The position numbers were made by a program, and so were the translations under genes. The notes under the pieces were generated by a model. It did not search any database. It saw nothing but the letters and a program-made list of their open reading frames with translations, and was not told where the DNA came from. 64,000 nucleotides of DNA from GW2011-AR15 sp964512765. Lineage in GTDB: Archaea > Nanobdellota > Nanobdellia > Woesearchaeales > GW2011-AR15. This document shows, one piece after another, positions 43,049-50,715 of this stretch (the stretch's first letter is position 1; each line of letters opens with the position of its first letter). The stretch is taken from assembly GCA_964512765.1 (NCBI GenBank), contig CAZEKF010000001.1, positions 1 through 64,000 on the forward strand, read 5' to 3'.

Positions 43049-43716
43049 ATCATAAACCTTTTTAACAACATTTTTACACCGAGTTCAATGCTTTTTATCC
43101 AACTCTGACCTTTTCTCAAAGCATATTCATCATACACAACAGTAATAGGAACTTCTTTGTATTTAAGCTTTTGTTTCATTATTTCCCAAAAAAATTCACC
43201 AGCATGATCCATTCTATCACAAGTTATGTTGATTTTTTTGGCCGCTCTCCTTGACAATGCCCTAAACCCAGATTGCGAATCCGTAACTTTGATTCCATAT
43301 AACACGTATACTACAAGAATACCAAGTTTTAACACTAATTTTTTTGATGGTTTGATATTAATAGCTTTTCCTAAAAACCTTGATCCGAGAACTACATCAA
43401 CCTTTTTATTCAAAACAGGTTCAATAACTTTTTTAATATCTTTTACTAAAAATTGACCGTCTGCGTCAAAGGTTACAACAATGTCTGCACCCTTTTCTAA
43501 CGCATAATCAATTCCAGTTTTTAATGCTGCACCTTGCCCTCTGTTTGTTATGTGTTTTATAACATAGATTTTTTTTGATTTGGAAATTTCGAAAGTATTA
43601 TCCGTAGAACCGTCATCTATTACAATAACATTATTATATTGTTTCTTAACATTGTCTATGACTTTTCCTATTTTTTTTGCTTCATTATACGCAGGAATTA
43701 CAATAAATACTTTCAT
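43045..43716 (-). CDS. Glycosyltransferase family 2 (dolichyl-phosphate mannosyltransferase-like)
   Basis: The 223-residue protein begins KVFIVIPAYNEAKKIGKVIDNV, followed by a nucleotide-binding VIDDGSTDNT and a catalytic DADGQF (DxD). GT-A fold enzymes of this kind transfer a sugar from a nucleotide donor to a polyprenyl phosphate or glycan. The N-terminal block and acceptor-site residues are well preserved. First gene of the GT2-DUF2304-GT9-MEMO unit. Confidence 0.9.
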   Translation of the reverse strand: MKVFIVIPAYNEAKKIGKVIDNVKKQYNNVIVIDDGSTDNTFEISKSKKIYVIKHITNRGQGAALKTGIDYALEKGADIVVTFDADGQFLVKDIKKVIEPVLNKKVDVVLGSRFLGKAINIKPSKKLVLKLGILVVYVLYGIKVTDSQSGFRALSRRAAKKINITCDRMDHAGEFFWEIMKQKLKYKEVPITVVYDEYALRKGQSWIKSIELGVKMLLKRFMM

Positions 43717-43749
43717 TTCAATTAGAAAACTTTAAGGTTATATTAAATT

Positions 43750-44076
43750 TTATTGATTTTTAGAAATTTCTTTTTCAATGTCCTTCAGCTGTTTTTCTAG
43801 TTTGGTTACTTCTTTGTCTTCTGATTTTGACGATACTGTGTCGTGTGTTTTTCTTAAGTGTGGGTTGGGTAAACTTTTTTCTAGCTTATTCACTAAAAAA
43901 TCCAGTTCAACCATTATCTGGCGCATTTCTTTGTAACACTTTAATTTATTTCTACGTATTGATTTCAAAGAATCATGAGATTGTAAAGAATTCACAACTT
44001 CTTTTGAACTTTCCAAAACATTTCTACGCACATCTTGTGGGTCATAAATACCTACAAAAAAGTCTTTTTCTGCCAT
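43750..44076 (-). CDS. Helical protein, third gene of a helical-protein cluster
   Basis: The 108-residue product is almost all helix-forming, with Leu-heptad-like segments and a charged C-terminus. I find no catalytic motif or membrane segment. It starts 2 nt before the stop of the 75-residue gene and continues the three-gene minus-strand cluster that begins at 45043. Confidence 0.6.
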   Translation of the reverse strand: MAEKDFFVGIYDPQDVRRNVLESSKEVVNSLQSHDSLKSIRRNKLKCYKEMRQIMVELDFLVNKLEKSLPNPHLRKTHDTVSSKSEDKEVTKLEKQLKDIEKEISKNQ

Positions 44077-44078
44077 TT

Positions 44079-44306
44079 TTAGTAACTTGGTTCAAACAAA
44101 ACTTGGTCAATATATTTTAACTTTCTTTCAACGTCATCTAACGAATGTTTCCAGACGTCAAGTTCTCCATCTTCTTGGTTCTTTAAGTCGTAAATCTTTC
44201 CTAATATTTCTCTTGCATTGTTTATTTTCTCATTAATCAAAGCAATTATGTCTAAAAGATCGTTATACTCGTCAAGTTTAACAAAAACATTTTGGTCTTT
44301 TTTCAT
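44079..44306 (-). CDS. Small helical protein, paralogue of the downstream domain of its neighbour
   Basis: This 75-residue protein matches the C-terminal domain of the 244-residue protein encoded just upstream: both begin V-F/Y-V/I-K/R-x-D-x-Y and end LEDIQRKL-x-YVD-x-VLF-like (here LDDVERKLKYIDQVLF). It seems to be a free copy of the same helical module. Gaps to both neighbours are 2 nt, so the three genes are co-translated. Function unknown. Confidence 0.65.
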   Translation of the reverse strand: MKKDQNVFVKLDEYNDLLDIIALINEKINNAREILGKIYDLKNQEDGELDVWKHSLDDVERKLKYIDQVLFEPSY

Positions 44307-44308
44307 GG

Positions 44309-45043
44309 TTAATCCCTCATTGTTTGAAATAAAACATTATCAACATAAATTAATTTTCTCTGGATGTCTTCAAGAGCATCACCGTATCGTTTATGTTCAA
44401 TATCTGAATTTTTCTTTAAATTTTTTAATGAACTAATTACTTCAGTTGAGTCTAATACATAATTTTTCATGGTGGCAATATTAGTTAACATGTGACCATA
44501 TTGGTCAGTTCTGATATAAATTGTTGGTACCGTGTTTTCGTTTTCCTTAGCTTCTACTACGTCAAAACCAGGAATGTTTGGTAAAACAACAGGTTGAATG
44601 TCTAGGAATGCAGGAATTTCTTCTTCAACAAAAACCAGACTACGAGCACGTAAATCAGGAAGTTTGTCAGGAACGTTTGTTACAGGCGTATCTATCTTTT
44701 GCATAAGCGCTGGTTGTGGCTTAGGTAATTCTTTTAGTTTTTGTGGTTCAGATCCTGATACTTTTTTTGGAGCTGTAGGTTCTGCCGACGTTTGTGCTTG
44801 AGTAATAATAGGGCTTTGTTTTAGAACTACTTCATCTTTTTTCTCAACCACTCGTTTTTGTTCTTTTTTAGGTTCGTCTTTTGTTACAGGTTTAATCGGT
44901 TTTGTTGGTTCAGTAGTTGGTTTTTTATTTTCTGGTGGAATAGGCATAGCTGCCATTTTCTTTGGCATTGGTGGCACCGGCAACCCTTTTTTAATTGCTT
45001 TATCACCAACATTCCTTTTATTGAATTTATTAAAAAAACCCAT
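44309..45043 (-). CDS. Proline-rich-linker protein with C-terminal helical domain
   Basis: I start at the ATG at 45043 (244 residues, MGFFNKFNK); upstream in-frame starts would precede the likely transcription start given the TATA-like TTTAAAAAC at about 45077-45085. The region from about 20-120 is a Pro/Lys/Glu/Thr-rich disordered linker. The C-terminal domain (about 175-240) matches the next gene product. No membrane helix is present. Its binding partner is probably the downstream proteins. The family appears to be undescribed, although similar short-linker proteins are common in DPANN genomes (inference). Confidence 0.65.
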   Translation of the reverse strand: MGFFNKFNKRNVGDKAIKKGLPVPPMPKKMAAMPIPPENKKPTTEPTKPIKPVTKDEPKKEQKRVVEKKDEVVLKQSPIITQAQTSAEPTAPKKVSGSEPQKLKELPKPQPALMQKIDTPVTNVPDKLPDLRARSLVFVEEEIPAFLDIQPVVLPNIPGFDVVEAKENENTVPTIYIRTDQYGHMLTNIATMKNYVLDSTEVISSLKNLKKNSDIEHKRYGDALEDIQRKLIYVDNVLFQTMRD

Positions 45044-45106
45044 TTGGTCTCTTATGACCATAAGTCTCTTCAAGTTTTTAAACCTTTTTGTTTCGTTTAG
45101 AGTAAA

Positions 45107-45117
45107 CTATATATAAG
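45107..45117 (+). promoter_or_regulatory. TATA box for the lamin-tail-domain protein
   Basis: actatatataa is centred about 26 nt before the ATG at 45138 and lies in the divergent spacer with the helical-protein cluster. Confidence 0.5.
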
Positions 45118-45137
45118 CAACATACGCTACCACTAAC

Positions 45138-47237
45138 ATGAAAAAGGGGCTATACTTATTTTTCATACTTTTTTTTGTGTATTCAGTTAGTGCAGATGTT
45201 AAAATATCTGAAATAATGTTTAACCCTGAAGATGGCAATGAATGGATTGAAATATATACAGACAAAACATTAAATTTTTCTAATATTGAATTTAGTGACA
45301 ACTTGCACACAGACCAAATTGTATGTTGCGATTTTAATCCTGACTGCGATTTTGTTTTGCCAGAAAATACCTATTTTTTAATTTTTGACCAAGACACGTC
45401 GTTTAACTTATCTGATGAAATTTATTATTGTGTTGATGATAATTCCTTAGGAAACGGATTGGGGAATTCCGAAGATCAAATTGTATTAACACAAAACACA
45501 ACAATTCTAGAGAACATTTCATACATAGGATCAGTAACTAAAGGGAATTCTGTTTCTTTGATTAATGGATCATGGGTAGAAACAATACCTACGCCAAGTA
45601 CAGAAAACATTATTGTAGAAGAAAGTGAATCAGATGTTGAGGAAGGAGAGGTAGATTTGGAAATAACATCGTTGTTAGGAAAAATTCTTTACACAAATAT
45701 AGAATATAAATTGTTTAAAGTACAAAATTTGGATTATCCAAATTATAATGAACAAATCAACGTAACATTTTACTGTAATGTTTCAAAAGAAAACACGTTA
45801 TTGTTTGAAGAAACTACAATTCCTTCTTTTAAATCATACACAACAACAAACACAGGCAAATATGAATTTGCCGAACCGGGAGCGTATACGGTCTGTGGAA
45901 AGATTATGAATTCAACAGTAGAAGAATATAATAAAGAAAATAATGAATTGTGTAAACCTTTTTATGTTGAAAATTCAAGTTCAATTCCCTGTAGTGTTTC
46001 TTTAAATATTGATACAGAAAAGCAAGTTTATGACAGTGATGAAAAAATTAAATTTTACAATTTACTGAATAACAAATCTTTTGAATTTGAGATTGAGTAT
46101 TTGATAACTGACATTTTTGGAAACATTGTAAAACAACCAGTTATAACTTCAAACACTAACAGGAAATCTTATTCTCCAAGCAAAAATACTAATGAAAAAG
46201 TATATTTTATAAGGTCTGAATTACTTTGGGTGGGGTGTAATAACTCTAACAATGAATCACAAGCTGAAAAATTGGTGGTTGTGTTGCCTAGTTCAGTAGA
46301 TGATAAAGCAGAAACAACAGAAAAAAACACTATTAAAATTGATAAAATTTATTCTTCATCAGGAGGAGTTGTGTTTGGTGATGTTGTTGAAGTTAAACTT
46401 AAGATTACAAAAGGAGATTCAAAAAAATCTGCAGTGGCAGCGTACATAAAAGGAGCTAACAAAGTAAGTGAAACTGTTAACTTTAATGTTTATGGTAGAG
46501 ACCAATCTTTTGACATTACAATACCCATACAATTGAAAATGAACTGTGATAACAAGTTTAAACTAGGAAGGTACGAATTGATAATTGAAGGATTGGGTGT
46601 AGAATTAAATGAACAAATTGATATAAAAGGCAAATCAAAAAAATGTCCTAAAGAGCAACAAACAATAAGTCTATCAAGTTCTGAAGACGAGTATGATTTA
46701 ATTTATTTCACAAAACAAGTTGAAGACACAACAACATCTATAATAAAAATAATAAATCCTGAAGAAGTTAAACACGAATACTTTGTTTGGAGCTATGTTT
46801 ACAACGGACCAGTTTCTTACTCAGGCGATAGAGAGCAAAACAAGGTTAAAGTGACTCTTGAACCTGACGAAACTAAATATGTTTCGCTCACCAACACCCT
46901 TCAAAACAATGCAAAAGAAAGTATAAACTTGAAAATTAAAATTCAAAGGGAAGACAGGCAAACACCGTTTGAATTTACTGAATCTCTTGAATTAACGGAA
47001 AAAGACGAAACATTATCTAGATCAGAATTTGGTCAAACTGTATATCAAACACAAACAGATTCTGTTGAATCAGGTGAAGAAGACAACATAGAAAAGTTAG
47101 ACAAAGTCACTGGTCAAGTTGTCTATGAATCTTCTTCAGTAAAAGCAAAAAAATATTCTATATATCTATTATTGTTAATTATTATATTGGCAGTTTATGC
47201 TTTAATTAACAAACAACCAACAGAATTCATTTATTAG
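45138..47237 (+). CDS. Secreted/surface protein with lamin-tail domain
   Basis: A large (699-residue) exported protein. The first 20 residues (MKKGLYLFFILFFVYSVSAD) form a typical signal peptide. A lamin-tail (LTD) domain follows (about 20-150, with KISEIMFNPEDGNEWIEIY and a following GNSVSLINGSWVE), then repeated beta-sandwich-like regions rich in Asn, Thr and Ser with many N-x-S/T sites. A last hydrophobic helix (about 675-693, IYLLLLIIILAVYALI) anchors the C-terminus. LTD domains occur in surface and sometimes nuclease-associated proteins. Probably a glycosylated cell-envelope protein. Confidence 0.85.
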   Translation: MKKGLYLFFILFFVYSVSADVKISEIMFNPEDGNEWIEIYTDKTLNFSNIEFSDNLHTDQIVCCDFNPDCDFVLPENTYFLIFDQDTSFNLSDEIYYCVDDNSLGNGLGNSEDQIVLTQNTTILENISYIGSVTKGNSVSLINGSWVETIPTPSTENIIVEESESDVEEGEVDLEITSLLGKILYTNIEYKLFKVQNLDYPNYNEQINVTFYCNVSKENTLLFEETTIPSFKSYTTTNTGKYEFAEPGAYTVCGKIMNSTVEEYNKENNELCKPFYVENSSSIPCSVSLNIDTEKQVYDSDEKIKFYNLLNNKSFEFEIEYLITDIFGNIVKQPVITSNTNRKSYSPSKNTNEKVYFIRSELLWVGCNNSNNESQAEKLVVVLPSSVDDKAETTEKNTIKIDKIYSSSGGVVFGDVVEVKLKITKGDSKKSAVAAYIKGANKVSETVNFNVYGRDQSFDITIPIQLKMNCDNKFKLGRYELIIEGLGVELNEQIDIKGKSKKCPKEQQTISLSSSEDEYDLIYFTKQVEDTTTSIIKIINPEEVKHEYFVWSYVYNGPVSYSGDREQNKVKVTLEPDETKYVSLTNTLQNNAKESINLKIKIQREDRQTPFEFTESLELTEKDETLSRSEFGQTVYQTQTDSVESGEEDNIEKLDKVTGQVVYESSSVKAKKYSIYLLLLIIILAVYALINKQPTEFIY

Positions 47238-47586
47238 AAAGGTTCACAATATAAGTGTCAAGACCTTCAATATGGCTTAATTTAGTATTTCTAAATAAAA
47301 ATATTCTGAAGGTATTATTAACTTTTACACCGTTTCTTTCTAAATTTTCTTTTATTTTTGAATAAAGCTTTTTGCCTTCTTTGTCTAAATCAGTTAGAAT
47401 CACAACTTCATTACATTCTTTTGCTAGTTCTTCACATAATTCATAAATTGGTTTTTTTAACAAAACAATGTTTGTTAATCCAAGTTTGTTTAAAGCAATC
47501 TTGTCCCTTTTACCTTCTACAATTATTGCCAATGCAAAATCTTTAAGTTTTTGAACCTCTGTCAGTAACTCACTTAATTCGTCCAT
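47227..47586 (-). CDS. Toprim-domain protein
   Basis: I start at the ATG at 47586 (119 residues, MDELSELLTEV); further upstream the frame would overlap the primase gene. The Toprim signature is present: the acidic IIVEGKRDKIAL strand and the DxD in VILTDLDKEGKKL. Small Toprim proteins may act in DNA cleavage or RNA maturation. It diverges from the primase gene with a 51-nt spacer and converges on the surface protein (11-nt overlap). Confidence 0.85.
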   Translation of the reverse strand: MDELSELLTEVQKLKDFALAIIVEGKRDKIALNKLGLTNIVLLKKPIYELCEELAKECNEVVILTDLDKEGKKLYSKIKENLERNGVKVNNTFRIFLFRNTKLSHIEGLDTYIVNLSNK

Positions 47587-47637
47587 AATTAAGTTAATAC
47601 TAAAACAATATAAATTTATTATGATTTTATCAAAACC

Positions 47638-49254
47638 ATGCATGATATAAGCCGTAGATTATTGTATTATAAAAAAAAAGAAGTTCAATCTTTAATAGTG
47701 AACTCATGTCAAAATAGAGAAGTTGGGGTTAGATTTAGCAACCGAGGTTTTGGAAAACGACCAGATGTATTGATATATGAAAACGATGTTTTTAGTTCTG
47801 TTAAAAAAGGTGCATCAAGCTTTCATATTTCTGAAGAAAGATGGTCAAACCCGTTAGAATTGAGTACAGATATGAGAAAGAAAGATCTTGACGAATTAAG
47901 AATAGGATGGGACCTTGTTTTAGACATTGATTGTCCGTACTGGTTTTACTCAAAATTAACAACGTACTTATTTATTCAAGCATTAAAAGAACATAAAATT
48001 ACTTCAATAAGTTGCAAATTTTCAGGCAATAAAGGTTTTCATATTGGTGTACCGTTTGAAGCGTTTCCAGACGTAGTTAATAACGTTCCTGTTAAAGATT
48101 GGTTCCCTGACGGACCAAAGAGAATAGCGATGTATCTTTTAGATTATATCGCAAACAACATAATAAAAGTAGGTGAAAAAGGAAAAGTTGCTTTTGGAAA
48201 CATACACAAAACAACCATTAAAGAAATCGCAAAAGTTGCAGAGAAAACAGAAGAAGAACTTAGTAAAACCGTGTGTGAGAAATGTAATTCAATGATTAAA
48301 GATCTTGAAGGAAAAAAAAGGATCGAGTTTTTATGTTCAAAATGTGAAATGAGATTTTTCAAAGAAGATGGCACAAAAATATTATCATGTCCGAGATGTA
48401 AAATATTGATGGAAAAAATTCAGCATGAATATTCAATATGTAAATGCGGTTCAAACAAGTATAAAACAATATTTGATCCGTTGTCAATTGTAGACGTGGA
48501 CACTATTTTGATATCTTCTAGGCACATGTATCGTGCACCCTATAGTTTGCATGAAAAGTCAGGTCTTGTATCTGTTCTTGTAAACTCTGAGAAAATAATG
48601 CAATTTGAAAAACATATGGCAGACCCTCAAGCACTAGATCTTTCTGAACAAAATAAGTTTCTTGATTCTGAAAATACAGTAAAAGGAGAAGCAACACAAT
48701 TGATAATAAACGCGTTTGACCATGAAAAGGAGGCCACGCCTTATGAACGTGTTCCAGATAAAAAAACCAAATATGATTTTGAAGAAATTACAGAAGCAAT
48801 TCCAAAAGAATTTTTTCCGCCGTGTATTCAAAAAATAATGGAAGGGTTAGAAGACGGTAAAAAAAGATCATTGTTTGTTTTAACAAATTTTTTAACATCT
48901 ATTGGTTGGAGTCATAACCAAGCAGAAGAGTTGCTCTTAGAATGGAATAAAAACAACAAACCAGAATTAAGAGAACAAAGTGTGAAAAATCAAGTACAAT
49001 ATCACAGAAGAAAAAAGCAAAAGGTTTTACCACCCAACTGCAAATCATATTATCAAGAGTTTCAAGTTTGTTTTCCCGATGGTTTATGCAAACGAATGAA
49101 AAATCCTGTGCAATACACAAAAGTTAAATCAAATTATAAAAAAAAGAAAAAGCGTGCAAGGCTTACAGACGAACAAAAAGAAATGCGTAGGTTACATAGA
49201 GAAAGATTAAAAAAGCAAAAAGAAATAACTAATAAGAATGAAGATAAAACGTAA
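47638..49254 (+). CDS. priS: Single-chain DNA primase: PriS catalytic domain fused to the PriL iron-sulfur domain
   Basis: Makes RNA primers. In this 538-residue protein the catalytic D-x-D is D96-I-D98 (DLVLDID), and SGNKGFH (129-135) forms the nucleotide-binding motif. Zinc-binding Cys pairs occur in the middle (CEKC...CSKC, CPRC). The C-terminus carries the PriL iron-sulfur features: C396 (FPPCI), C468 (PPNCK), C478 and C484. A separate PriL gene is not seen. Single-chain primases are known in Nanoarchaeum and some DPANN. It overlaps nnrD by 17 nt. Confidence 0.85.
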   Translation: MHDISRRLLYYKKKEVQSLIVNSCQNREVGVRFSNRGFGKRPDVLIYENDVFSSVKKGASSFHISEERWSNPLELSTDMRKKDLDELRIGWDLVLDIDCPYWFYSKLTTYLFIQALKEHKITSISCKFSGNKGFHIGVPFEAFPDVVNNVPVKDWFPDGPKRIAMYLLDYIANNIIKVGEKGKVAFGNIHKTTIKEIAKVAEKTEEELSKTVCEKCNSMIKDLEGKKRIEFLCSKCEMRFFKEDGTKILSCPRCKILMEKIQHEYSICKCGSNKYKTIFDPLSIVDVDTILISSRHMYRAPYSLHEKSGLVSVLVNSEKIMQFEKHMADPQALDLSEQNKFLDSENTVKGEATQLIINAFDHEKEATPYERVPDKKTKYDFEEITEAIPKEFFPPCIQKIMEGLEDGKKRSLFVLTNFLTSIGWSHNQAEELLLEWNKNNKPELREQSVKNQVQYHRRKKQKVLPPNCKSYYQEFQVCFPDGLCKRMKNPVQYTKVKSNYKKKKKRARLTDEQKEMRRLHRERLKKQKEITNKNEDKT

Positions 49255-50026
49255 ACAAACCAAAGGTAAAAATGGTAGAGTTTTAGTGATTGGTGGAAGT
49301 AAAGATTATGTAGGTGCACCAGCTTTGGCTGCAATGGGCGCTTACAGAACAGGAGTGGATTTAGTAACTGTTTGTGCACCTGAAAAAGTTGCATGGGCAA
49401 TAAACCATTATTCACCAGACATTATTACTAAAAAGTTTCTTGGAGATGAATTAAATTTAACACATACTAAAGAAATGGTTTCATTAAGTGAAACAAATGA
49501 CGTTATTGTTTTGGGCCCAGGTCTTGGCTTGAAAAAAGATTTTGTGTTGAAATTACTGAGAGGAATAAAAAAGCCGTTTGTAATAGACGCAGACGCATTA
49601 AAAGTTATTTCCTTAGATGTTGTTTCTAACAGTATTTTAACACCGCATAAAAAAGAGTTTGAAATATTATATAATAACACAATTAAAAAGAAAAAGTTTG
49701 ATGATAAACTCCAGCAAAACATTAAAACAGTCCAAACTAAACTGGGCAATAATGTTATGGTTGTAAAAGGTCAGAACGATTATATTTTTTCTAAAGACAA
49801 ATTACATACAAACAAAACAGGTAACAATTCAATGACTGTTGGTGGCACAGGCGACATCTTGGCAGGCCTGTGCGCAGGCTATCTTGCTCAGACAGGTAAC
49901 TCTTTTGAATCTGCGAAACAAGCAGCGCATGTTAACGGTAAAATTGGTGAGTACATGTTAAAACAACGTGGTTATGGTTACACTGCTTACGACATGGTTA
50001 ACGAGTTGTGGAGAGTTACTAAATAG
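49238..50026 (+). CDS. nnrD: ADP/ATP-dependent NAD(P)H-hydrate dehydratase
   Basis: Repairs hydrated NADH/NADPH. The 262-residue ribokinase-like protein shows GRVLVIGGSKDYVGAPALAA, the GPGLG loop (GLGLKKDF), VIDADAL, ILTPHKKEFE, and GGTGDILAGL, which carries the catalytic Asp. The NnrE epimerase domain found fused in many bacteria is absent here. The start lies within the 3' end of the primase gene (17-nt overlap). Confidence 0.93.
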   Translation: MKIKRKQTKGKNGRVLVIGGSKDYVGAPALAAMGAYRTGVDLVTVCAPEKVAWAINHYSPDIITKKFLGDELNLTHTKEMVSLSETNDVIVLGPGLGLKKDFVLKLLRGIKKPFVIDADALKVISLDVVSNSILTPHKKEFEILYNNTIKKKKFDDKLQQNIKTVQTKLGNNVMVVKGQNDYIFSKDKLHTNKTGNNSMTVGGTGDILAGLCAGYLAQTGNSFESAKQAAHVNGKIGEYMLKQRGYGYTAYDMVNELWRVTK

Positions 50027-50112
50027 ATTTTTTAAATATTTCTAAAACCCCATCATTTATAAATAAAACAAGATTTCTTTTTAAATAAAACCTCGAGAGG
50101 TGCTTTATAAAA

Positions 50113-50652
50113 ATGAGCGAAAAAAACATAGAAGTTGTTAACATTGTTGTTTCTACCAGCCTTGAACATGACATTCCGTTGGAAAAAATGGCTGCTACAT
50201 TGAGTAATACTGAATATAATCCAGAACAGTTTCCAGGATTAGTTATTAGAATAAGAGATCCTAAAACATCTGCATTAATTTTTAGTTCAGGTAAGGTTGT
50301 TTGTACTGGTGCACGAAGCATGGAAAAGGTTCAGGAATCTATTGAAAAAATTATTAAAGCTTTGAAAAAGATTGGAATCGAAATCACAATTGAACCAAAA
50401 ATATCTGTGCAAAACATTGTTGCATCAGGAAGTATTGGTATGGACCTTAACTTAAACGTTCTAGCTATGAAACTTGAAAACACAGAATATGAGCCAGAAC
50501 AGTTTCCAGGGTTAGTGTACAAACTGGACGAAGCAAAAGCAACATTCTTATTGTTTAGTAACGGCAAGATTGTTTGTACAGGCACCAAAAGTGAAGACGA
50601 AGTGCATGAAGCATTAGATAAATTAATTGTAAATCTTAAAAAAGTAAGTTAA
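50113..50652 (+). CDS. tbp: TATA-box-binding protein
   Basis: General transcription factor. The 179-residue protein is made of two direct repeats of about 85 residues, both with NTEY.PEQFPGLV and GK.VCTG, forming the saddle. The acidic C-terminal tail of some archaeal TBPs is missing; it ends NLKKVS. A ribosome binding site (GAGAGGTG) lies upstream, and the promoter contains TTTATAAAT. Confidence 0.97.
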   Translation: MSEKNIEVVNIVVSTSLEHDIPLEKMAATLSNTEYNPEQFPGLVIRIRDPKTSALIFSSGKVVCTGARSMEKVQESIEKIIKALKKIGIEITIEPKISVQNIVASGSIGMDLNLNVLAMKLENTEYEPEQFPGLVYKLDEAKATFLLFSNGKIVCTGTKSEDEVHEALDKLIVNLKKVS

Positions 50653-50715
50653 TAATAAATACTTATTTTTATTTTATATTAAAATGGAGGGGGTATGTTT
50701 CTATTATAGTAAACA

